From: DAMCAP01 sp032059445
GTDB lineage: Bacteria; Bacillota; Clostridia; Oscillospirales; Ruminococcaceae
Reading direction: 5' to 3'
Assembly (NCBI GenBank): GCA_032059445.1
Contig: DAMCAP010000003.1
Coordinates: 98,867-162,866, forward strand
Length of the DNA: 64,000 bases
The notes below the pieces were generated by a model. It saw only the letters and a program-made list of their open reading frames with translations, was not told the origin of the DNA and made no database searches. The position numbers and the translations under genes were made by a program. Below are positions 1 through 6,629 of this stretch, piece after piece. Numbering within the stretch: the stretch's first letter is position 1; each line of letters starts with the position of its first letter.

Positions 1-1
1 A

Positions 2-322
2 TATACAGCGGCAGTGGCGCGGGGCGAGTTTGATCTCTATCTCGGCGAGGTAAAGCTAAAGGATAATATGGATATTTCGGTACTCATTACCCCAGGCTTC
101 ACTACCTCGGCAGGAGTCGCCGCTGACCAGACCCTGCTGGAGAACTACGCAGGATTTCGGGCAGATATTAAGAATGTAGATCGCTTCATGGTGGACTTTA
201 TTGACAAGATGCCTCTGATCCCGATTGCTTATCACGACGGCATTGTGGCTTACCCGAGAAATTTCTCCGCCAGTGTTATTGCAACCGAGCAGGATATTTT
301 TTATAATATAGATAGATGGTAG
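2..322 (+). CDS. ABC transporter substrate-binding protein, C-terminal fragment (SBP_bac_5 type)
   Basis: The gene is cut by the left edge of the window; only the last 106 codons are present and the reading frame is open from base 2. The segment beginning with residues ARGEFDLYLGEVKL resembles the end of family-5 peptide/nickel solute-binding proteins, where a similar D-L-Y-L-G-E-V strand precedes the closing helix. In such systems the lipoprotein outside the membrane captures a peptide and delivers it to an ABC permease. No permease gene follows; the next gene is an unrelated Asp23 protein on the same strand, so any partners lie to the left. The family assignment rests on one short stretch and is moderate. 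Confidence 0.6.
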   Translation, partial: YTAAVARGEFDLYLGEVKLKDNMDISVLITPGFTTSAGVAADQTLLENYAGFRADIKNVDRFMVDFIDKMPLIPIAYHDGIVAYPRNFSASVIATEQDIFYNIDRW

Positions 323-400
323 GGTGTGATGTGCATTTTGCACCATTAACAACCCATAATTTTGCTATTTATAGTGATTATATGAGAAGGAGAAGTATTT

Positions 401-760
401 ATGATTAAAATAGAAAATCCGCTTGGTACCGTTTCAATCACTTCAGAGTATTTTGCAGGGCTTGTAGGCAGAGCTGCCTCCCGATGCTTTGGTGTTTCGG
501 AGATGGTGGTCAGCGACCCTGTGCAGGGGATCAAGTATTTTGCTACCAGAGGGAATGTGCCCGATAAGGGAGTAAGTGTTTCGATTGTAAATGGTGCTTT
601 GGTCATCGACCTGCACATTGCAGTATCCTACGGTGTAAATATTACAGTCATCGTGCAGAGCATTGTTTCTGAGGTCAAGTATGCTGTGGAGGATGCCACC
701 TCACTGAAGGTAGCAAAGGTCAACGTTTTTGTAGATGCTATGACCCAGAGCAAGATGTAG
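401..760 (+). CDS. Asp23/Gls24 family envelope stress response protein
   Basis: This 119-residue protein has the size and fold pattern of the Asp23/Gls24 (YloU-like) family: an N-terminal hydrophobic helix with G-L-V-G-R-A-A, a central I-V-N-G-A-L-V-I-D-L-H-I strand, and a C-terminal stretch where V-N-V-F-V-D strands end the domain. Members are cytosolic or membrane-associated proteins linked to cell-envelope stress in Gram-positives; the molecular function is unclear. The start is well placed behind an AGAAGGAGAAG ribosome site. The neighbour downstream is fakA (YloV-like), and yloU-yloV adjacency is common in Firmicutes, which supports both calls. No obvious terminator separates them. Confidence 0.88.
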   Translation: MIKIENPLGTVSITSEYFAGLVGRAASRCFGVSEMVVSDPVQGIKYFATRGNVPDKGVSVSIVNGALVIDLHIAVSYGVNITVIVQSIVSEVKYAVEDATSLKVAKVNVFVDAMTQSKM

Positions 761-779
761 TTGTAAATTTGGCAGTTAC

Positions 780-1010
780 ATGGTAAAATAACCCCACAAC
801 AGTTATAGCATTTATAAGGGCTGATGCTACAGTTTTGTGCTTTTAGCGCTTATTAAGAGCTGTTTTCTCAAGTGAATATCTGTCAGATACTAAACTGACT
901 GCATACAGATGACTAGGACGAAGGGTCAAGTGAGCTGCCCTAATGCCTAAGGATCTAGCGAGCTGCATTGCCGCTACCGATCCAATACCGAAAATAGGAG
1001 TGTGAATTCG
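780..1010 (+). other. Intergenic leader between the Asp23 gene and fakA
   Basis: About 230 bases without a gene. A weak TAGCAT/ATGCTA stem lies near 809-832. An AGGAG ribosome site at 996-1000 sits ten bases before the TTG taken as the fakA start and only one base before the upstream GTG. I see no clear promoter or terminator. Confidence 0.5.
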
Positions 1011-2713
1011 TTGATCAAAGGCAAAATGCTTAGAGATGCCATCATCTCAGGAGCCAATCATATAGCCAACCAGCGTCAAAATGTAGACGCTCTAAATGTT
1101 TTCCCCGTGCCAGACGGCGACACAGGCACCAATATGTCGATGACCATCGGCGCTGCCAAGCGTGAGCTAGAGAGGCTGCCTGATGACGTAACGGTGGGAG
1201 AGGTTTCGCAGACAGCGGCCTCAGCTTTGCTGCGGGGTGCCAGAGGCAACTCGGGCGTTATCCTATCGCTGCTGTTTCGTGGGTTTTCCAAAGGGCTGGC
1301 AGGCAAAAAAACTGCTGCAGCCGGCGATCTAGCCAATGCGCTGGCATTGGGTGTAGATGCTGCCTATAAGGCAGTGATGAAGCCTACAGAGGGTACCATT
1401 CTGACAGTCAGCCGTTTGGCGGCCTCTGCTGCCAAGGAAGCTGCGGCGGAGCTTGGCGATGATGTCAAATCTGTGTGGACCACTATGATTGCCGCCGCTG
1501 CCGAAGCACTGGAAAAAACCCCCGATATGCTGCCGGTACTTAAGAAGGCAGGAGTGGTGGATGCTGGTGGTAAGGGCTTTTTAGTGGTGCTGGAGGGTAT
1601 GGGTACCGTGATCAATGGCGGTACTATCATTGCGCCGGCAGGCACTACTCAGACCGAGGTTGCTGCGCCTGTAACCATGTCAGCTTCTTTTGAGGAGCTG
1701 GAGGGGGATATCACCTTTGGTTACTGCACAGAGTTTATTATTGATAAGACCGATCGTAACGCTTCGCCACTTTCGCTGCGGGCTTACCTTGAGTCGATCG
1801 GCGACAGCGTAGTGGTGGTGGATGATGACGACATCATCAAAGCCCATGTCCATACCGATGACCCTGGCAAGGCATTGCAAAATGCCCTGTTAATGGGACC
1901 TTTAAGTAAAATTAAGATTGAAAATATGCGGGAGCAGTTTGAGCGAGAGTGTGCAGAGCGAGGGATTGAGCCCAAGCCCAAAAAGCCTGCTGCGGCTCCG
2001 TCAGAGTCCTTCCCTTATGTAGCGGTTGACCCAGACTGCGAGTATGGCTTTGTGGCTATTGCCGCAGGAGAAGGAATTTCAGCGCTCTTTACCGACCTTG
2101 GTGCCAACAATGTGGTATCAGGCGGCCAGACGATGAACCCCTCCACCGATGACATCCTAAAGGCAGTACACGCTACCCCCGCCAAGACGGTCTTTGTGCT
2201 CCCCAATAACAAAAACATCATCATGGCTGCCGAGCAGGCGGTAAAGCTTGCCGACCNNNNNNNNNNCGTAAAGTGATGGTCCTACACACCAAGACCATCC
2301 CTCAAGGGCTTACTGCTATGATGACCTTTGACAATGGCCACTCTAGTGATGACAATTACATCAATATGACCAAGGCCTTTGAGCAGGTCAGCACCGGGCA
2401 GGTTACCTTTGCGGCGAGAGACAGTGATTTTGACGGCCACAAGATCAAGCAAGGGGAGATCTTGGCGCTAGATAACGGTAAGCTATCCTTTACCGATACC
2501 GATAAGGTCAAGGCTGCCGGTAAGCTTGCGAAGGCAATGGTCAAAAAGAAAAATAACGATCAGTCATTTATCACCTTGATCTATGGCGAGGGTGCCACTC
2601 AGGAAGATGCTGAAGCGGTAGAAGCCATCGTAAAAGAAAAATACCCAGATGTGGAATTTGCTCTGGTCAGCGGCGATCAGCCGATCTATTATTTTATTAT
2701 TTCGATTGAGTAG
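1011..2713 (+). CDS. fakA: Fatty acid kinase ATP-binding subunit FakA-like (DAK2/DhaL domain protein), interrupted by a scaffold gap
   Basis: The N-terminal DhaL/DAK2 domain (about residues 5-170) shows N-V-F-P-V-P-D-G-D-T-G-T-N-M, whose aspartates bind Mg-ATP, and R-G-A-R-G-N-S-G-V-I. The C-terminal half has the typical T-K-T-I-P-Q-G-L motif. Homologues phosphorylate fatty acids held by a FakB/DegV carrier for phospholipid synthesis. Total length near 567 aa fits the family. I prefer TTG 1011 over GTG 1002, because the AGGAG at 996-1000 is too close to the GTG and the protein then starts M-I-K-G-K-M-L as in homologues. Ten Ns at 2257-2266 shift the apparent frame. Joining the flanks with a shared C gives A-D-R-K-V-M-V in frame, so the gene is probably intact. 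A terminator follows at 2809-2841. Confidence 0.88.
2257..2266. other. Scaffold gap (10 Ns) inside fakA
   Basis: Ten consecutive Ns of arbitrary length. The protein reads through if little or no sequence is missing here. Confidence 0.95.
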
Positions 2714-2720
2714 CTTTATC

Positions 2721-2797
2721 ATGCGCTGCTTATGGCAATGCGCAGATAAAACAATTACGTTTTATAAAAACCTATGCGCCGCCTATGGCGATGGGCA
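2721..2797 (-). repeat. Two hairpin-forming REP-like repeat units
   Basis: Two copies of ATGCGCyGCyTATGGCrATG (2721-2744 and 2774-2797) lie 53 bases apart, separated by a small hairpin (ATAAAAC at 2746-2752 pairing with GTTTTAT at 2759-2765). Read on the minus strand, the second copy (GCCCATCGCCATAGGC) resembles the GCCCATAGCCGTAGGC core of the array upstream of recA at 9526-9870, so both may belong to one dispersed family. Confidence 0.5.
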
Positions 2798-2808
2798 TTT
2801 AAAGCGAT

Positions 2809-2841
2809 CCGCAGCCGAATGTATATTTGGCTGCGGTTTTT
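2809..2841 (+). terminator. Rho-independent terminator after fakA
   Basis: An 8-bp perfect stem CCGCAGCC/GGCTGCGG (2809-2816 with 2829-2836) is followed by five Ts. It lies about 95 bases after the fakA stop. Confidence 0.8.
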
Positions 2842-2973
2842 ATGTGGAGCCTCTCTTTATGACAGCGATGCAGATTACAAATTTTGCAAAATTGTATTAC
2901 GACTGCTAGAAAAAGGGCAGAATAGTATTATAGATTTTGTTGATAAAAAAGGAAGCTTCCTGTTCGCGTTTTG

Positions 2974-3002
2974 TTGACAATTGGTAAGAAAAACGGTACA
3001 AT
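2974..3002 (+). promoter_or_regulatory. Sigma-A promoter of murA
   Basis: A TTGACA box (2974-2979) and a TACAAT box (2997-3002) are separated by exactly 17 bases, close to the vegetative consensus. The inferred transcript has a leader of roughly 85-90 bases before the murA start at 3097. Confidence 0.8.
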
Positions 3003-3096
3003 GTTAAATGATAAGCTATCGGATTTTACAGTGATAACAAAGCGATTAAACGCTATAATAACAGTGTTGAATACATGCATAAGGAGAGTAAAAGCC

Positions 3097-4380
3097 TTGG
3101 AAAAATTTATCATTAAAGGCGGACTGAAACTCGGCGGCGAAGTGTCAATCAGCGGAGCCAAAAATGCGGCTGTGGCAATCATTCCTGCTACGGTGCTGGC
3201 AAGAGGTCGTACCGTGATTGAAAATATACCGGATATCAGCGACGTAGAGATACTTTGCGAAATCCTTAGAAATCTGGGTGCCAAGGTGGAATACAACCAC
3301 AGCGGTACCTTGGCGGTGGATACCACTGAGCTCGACGCGACCACTGTGCCTTATGAATATGCCAGAGCTATGCGGGCCTCTTATTACTTCTTGGGAGCAT
3401 TGCTTGGCCGGTGCAATCAATCCAGTGTTTCGATGCCGGGCGGCTGCGACTTTGGCGTAAGACCAATCGATCAGCACATCAAGGGCTTTGAGGCGCTGGG
3501 TGCAGAGGTATCAATCGACCGTGGTATGGTCAATGCTACCACCCAGAAGCTGGTGGGCACCCATATTCATTTCGACACTGTTTCTGTAGGAGCTACCATG
3601 AATGTCATGATGGCTGCGGTCACTGCCAGAGGGCTGACCATCCTTGAAAACGTGGCAAAGGAGCCTCATATCGTTGATCTTGCCAACTTCTTAAACTCAA
3701 TGGGAGCCGATATACGAGGCGCTGGTACCGACGTAATCAAGATCCACGGTGTAGATCTGCTGCGCCCCACACATTATTCGATTATCCCCGATCAGATCGA
3801 GGCAGGCACCTATATGGTCATTGCTGCTGCTACCCAGAGTGATATTTTGATCAAAAACGTCATCCCAAAGCATCTTGAGTCTATTACAGACAAGCTGGTA
3901 GCTGCGGGTGCAGAGGTAGAGGAGTATGATGATTCGATCCGTGTCATCGGCAAGCGCCCACTGACCAAGATCAATGTCAAGACTATGCCTCATCCCGGGT
4001 TCCCTACCGATATGCAGCCTCAGATGACAGCACTGCTGACTATGGCAGAGGGCACTAGCATCGTGGCAGAGGGCGTGTGGGACGGCCGCTTTAAGTATGT
4101 CGACGAGCTAAAAAGACTGGGTGCAAACATCCAAGTCGACGGCAAGATGGCGGTAATTGAGGGCCCAGCTGAGCTCAAGGGTGCGCCTGTCAAGGCGGTT
4201 GACCTAAGAGGCGGCGCTGCGGTAATCATCGCTGCGCTGGTCGCCAACGGCGATACAGAGATTGAGGACATTGTCCACATCGAGCGAGGTTATGAGTCGA
4301 TCATCCAGAAGCTGCGGGGCATTGGCGTAGATATCCAGAAGGTTTCTTACTCCAATGTAGCAGTGAACAAAGCCAATTAA
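3097..4380 (+). CDS. murA: UDP-N-acetylglucosamine 1-carboxyvinyltransferase
   Basis: MurA transfers enolpyruvate from PEP to UDP-GlcNAc, the first committed step of cytoplasmic peptidoglycan precursor synthesis. I start it at TTG 3097, behind AAGGAG at 3081-3086. The open frame extends upstream to 2971, but those codons overlap the promoter and are not MurA-like. From this start the protein is 427 aa, normal for the family, and key residues fall at standard positions: K22-N23 in S-G-A-K-N-A-A and the catalytic cysteine C117 in P-G-G-C-D-F-G-V-R-P-I-D, the residue attacked by fosfomycin. The conserved hydrophobic P-H-P-G-F-P-T-D loop is present. Because many Firmicutes have two copies (murA/murZ), which paralogue this is cannot be decided here. 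Confidence 0.95.
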   Translation: MEKFIIKGGLKLGGEVSISGAKNAAVAIIPATVLARGRTVIENIPDISDVEILCEILRNLGAKVEYNHSGTLAVDTTELDATTVPYEYARAMRASYYFLGALLGRCNQSSVSMPGGCDFGVRPIDQHIKGFEALGAEVSIDRGMVNATTQKLVGTHIHFDTVSVGATMNVMMAAVTARGLTILENVAKEPHIVDLANFLNSMGADIRGAGTDVIKIHGVDLLRPTHYSIIPDQIEAGTYMVIAAATQSDILIKNVIPKHLESITDKLVAAGAEVEEYDDSIRVIGKRPLTKINVKTMPHPGFPTDMQPQMTALLTMAEGTSIVAEGVWDGRFKYVDELKRLGANIQVDGKMAVIEGPAELKGAPVKAVDLRGGAAVIIAALVANGDTEIEDIVHIERGYESIIQKLRGIGVDIQKVSYSNVAVNKAN

Positions 4381-4416
4381 CCTTTTGCAATTTAAGATCT
4401 GACTTTTTACGGGTGT

Positions 4417-4437
4417 GTCAGACCTTTATGGTCTGAC
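4417..4437 (+). other. Hairpin downstream of murA
   Basis: A perfect 8-bp stem GTCAGACC/GGTCTGAC with a 5-base loop lies 36 bases after the murA stop. It is followed by CCGCCCCATTTTATG rather than a clean T-run, so it may be a weak terminator or mRNA 3' stabiliser. The rest of 4381-4628 shows no gene. Confidence 0.5.
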
Positions 4438-4628
4438 CCGCCCCATTTTATGCCTTTATATCCGAGGCGGCCTGTTAGGCACCGAGTCGTAATCAAGTAG
4501 TTTCATACTGCAGGCAAATACGAGGCTAATAGCTCCTGTACAGAGGCCTGCGTGCAGTACGCTGCATCGTTCGTTTTTACGTATATTTACATAACAGAGG
4601 CTATCGTAGCCTTAGACAAGGAGGAAGA

Positions 4629-5420
4629 ATGGCGAAGATAAGCCCTTTATTTAGCTCAAGCAGCGGTAACAGTACCTTGATCTCTGCGGCTGGGCAATCT
4701 ATCTTAATCGATGCTGGTGTAAGCTGCAAGCAGCTCACCGCGACGCTGCGGCATCTCGATGTCGACCCCAAAGCCCTCGGAGGGATATTTCTCACCCACG
4801 AGCATATCGACCATATCAAAGGGCTAAAGGTCTTTACCAAGCAGCACGGTACCCCTGTCTATGCCTCCACTGAGGTGCTGGAGTTTCTGACCAATAAAGA
4901 TCTGGTACACCATAGCTCTGAGCTCTACCCTGTAGATTGCGGTAAGATTATATTGGGCAGTATGGAGATTACAGCCTTTGAAACGCCGCACGATAGCGTG
5001 GGCAGTGTAGGCTACAGAATACATACACAAGACGGCTTAAAGCTGGCAGTGGCAACCGATATCGGTGCAGTAACGCCTATTATCCGAGAGCATCTCTCGG
5101 GCTGTGATATGGTGGTTATAGAATCAAACTATGATGAAATGATGCTCAAGACGGGGCCTTATCCGTATCCGCTCAAGCAGCGGATCGCCTCAAGCTTCGG
5201 CCATCTCTCCAATGATTGCTGCGCAGGATTGGCAGCAGAGCTGATCAAGACCGGCACTGCTCGATTTATCCTCGCACACCTTAGCAAAGAAAATAACCAG
5301 CCTCTTTTGGCACAGCTGGCACTTGCTTCGCAGCTTGAGGGGATGGGGTATAAGGTGGAAGAGGATTTTACCGTGATGGTGGCGACCCCTGATTATACTG
5401 GTCAGGTGGTTTACTTATAA
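4629..5420 (+). CDS. MBL-fold metallohydrolase, WalJ/YycJ family
   Basis: A 263-aa metallo-beta-lactamase-fold protein with the zinc motif H-E-H-I-D-H at residues 57-62, an N-terminal S-S-S-S-G-N-S-T loop typical of the YycJ/WalJ branch, and later metal ligands in the T-D-I-G, E-S-N-Y-D and G-H-L-S segments. YycJ is an exonuclease-like phosphoesterase implicated in DNA metabolism and often sits near walRK; here no walRK is present. The start follows a GGAGGAAGA ribosome site. It precedes rlmH by 65 bases on the same strand, an order seen in Firmicutes, so the two may be cotranscribed. Confidence 0.9.
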   Translation: MAKISPLFSSSSGNSTLISAAGQSILIDAGVSCKQLTATLRHLDVDPKALGGIFLTHEHIDHIKGLKVFTKQHGTPVYASTEVLEFLTNKDLVHHSSELYPVDCGKIILGSMEITAFETPHDSVGSVGYRIHTQDGLKLAVATDIGAVTPIIREHLSGCDMVVIESNYDEMMLKTGPYPYPLKQRIASSFGHLSNDCCAGLAAELIKTGTARFILAHLSKENNQPLLAQLALASQLEGMGYKVEEDFTVMVATPDYTGQVVYL

Positions 5421-5485
5421 ATTTTGATACATACTGTGGTGCTCATTGCCGCTATCGATAACCTAATTGTACACAAGGAGATAGG

Positions 5486-5965
5486 ATGCTGACTGTAAAA
5501 CTCATCGTGATTGGCAAGCTCAAAGAAGCTTACCTAGTCAAGGGCTGCGAGGAATACATCAAGAGACTGGGTGCTTATTGCAAAATACAGGTCATTGAGT
5601 TGCCCCCTGCCAAGCTGCCGGAGAGCCCCTCTACAGGGCTGATAGACGCTGCCTTAGAAGATGAAGCTAAGCGTATACTTGAAAAAGCCGAGGGCAGCTA
5701 CTTGATCAGCATGTGTATAGAGGGTGGGCAGCTATCATCCGAGGAGCTTTCTGCCAAAATCACCGCGCTTACGGTGGACTCTGTCAGCTCTATTTCGTTT
5801 GTAATTGGCGGCTCTCACGGGCTATCTGATCAGGTCAAGCAGCGCAGTGGGCTTAGGCTATCAATGTCAAAGATGACCTTCCCTCATCAGCTTGCCCGTA
5901 TGATGCTTTTAGAGCAGATCTATCGGGCGTTTTCTATCGCACATGGAGGCAAATATCATAAGTAA
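5486..5965 (+). CDS. rlmH: 23S rRNA (pseudouridine1915-N3)-methyltransferase RlmH
   Basis: RlmH is a small SPOUT methyltransferase that uses SAM to methylate pseudouridine 1915 in helix 69 of 23S rRNA. The 159-aa length is typical. The knot region is visible as S-F-V-I-G-G-S-H-G-L (about residues 103-112), and the protein ends with the family hallmark A-F-S-I-A-H-G-G-K-Y-H-K. The start follows an AAGGAGATAGG site. The gene ends just before a strong bidirectional terminator, closing the walJ-rlmH unit. Confidence 0.95.
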   Translation: MLTVKLIVIGKLKEAYLVKGCEEYIKRLGAYCKIQVIELPPAKLPESPSTGLIDAALEDEAKRILEKAEGSYLISMCIEGGQLSSEELSAKITALTVDSVSSISFVIGGSHGLSDQVKQRSGLRLSMSKMTFPHQLARMMLLEQIYRAFSIAHGGKYHK

Positions 5966-5977
5966 AACCCTAAATAC

Positions 5978-6013
5978 AAAAGGCACCGTCGCAAAGTGAC
6001 GGTGCCTTTTTCA
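5978..6013. terminator. Bidirectional terminator between rlmH and the GNAT gene
   Basis: A perfect stem AAAGGCACCGTC/GACGGTGCCTTT flanked by A- and T-runs sits between convergent genes (rlmH plus, GNAT minus) and can serve both. Confidence 0.9.
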
Positions 6014-6031
6014 GTAGATCAGTAGCGGTGG

Positions 6032-6535
6032 TTACCCTTCGATTGGGGAGAGGGAGAGGCTGTACTGGATGACATATTCCTCGGTGCCCTCCATGAGCTG
6101 TCGCTCCCCCGTAGCTATATAGCCTTGTCTTTGATAAAACCGCCTAGCTTGCTGGTTTTTTTCCAGCACCCATAGGAGGATGCAAGAGGAGGCGTTTCGC
6201 TCTGCTTGCCTGCGGGTTTCGCGCATTAGTGCTGCACCGATCCCCTCCCCTTGGAAGAAGGTATCGGTATACAGCTCCTTTAGCTCGGTAATTGTCTGAG
6301 CATCTTCCATGGTATGCAGGATATTTGCCATGCCTTTGACGATCCCGTCGTCATATACGACGATGGTTTCTAACATCTGAGGATCATTTTGATATTCTAG
6401 GGCTAGCGGTAGCACCTGCATCTCGCCAAAAGAGACCAGATCATTATGAAAGATCTCCCGATAAGTACTGCGTTTGGTAAAGATTAAGATCTCTGCCAGC
6501 CTTGAGGCGTCGGCAGAGCAGGCTTTGCGGATCAT
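6032..6535 (-). CDS. GNAT family N-acetyltransferase
   Basis: A 167-aa acetyl-CoA-dependent acyltransferase. The acetyl-CoA loop (motif A) is F-F-Q-G-E-G-I-G-A-A-L-M, followed by the beta-bulge region S-S-C-I-L-L-W-V-L and N-Q-Q-A-R-R-F-Y-Q-R-Q-G-Y, which together define the fold. The N-terminus (M-I-R-K-A-C-S-A-D-A-S-R-L-A) is the usual first strand. Substrate unknown. A ribosome site AAAGGAAG precedes the ATG. It lies downstream of the YfhO-type gene on the same strand but is separated from it by a terminator. Confidence 0.9.
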   Translation of the reverse strand: MIRKACSADASRLAEILIFTKRSTYREIFHNDLVSFGEMQVLPLALEYQNDPQMLETIVVYDDGIVKGMANILHTMEDAQTITELKELYTDTFFQGEGIGAALMRETRRQAERNASSCILLWVLEKNQQARRFYQRQGYIATGERQLMEGTEEYVIQYSLSLSPIEG

Positions 6536-6585
6536 GATTTCACTTCCTTTATGTCATATGAGAGTAGTATAGCATAGCTTACCTC

Positions 6586-6626
6586 ACAAAAAAAGCGGCT
6601 GCATCTGTTTTGCAGTCGCTTTTTAA
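6586..6626 (-). terminator. Terminator after the YfhO-type gene
   Basis: The hairpin arms AAAAAAGCGGCTGCA and TGCAGTCGCTTTTT flank a short loop, with A-runs and T-runs on either side. It lies directly after the stop of the YfhO-type gene on the minus strand. Confidence 0.75.
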
Positions 6627-6629
6627 TGT

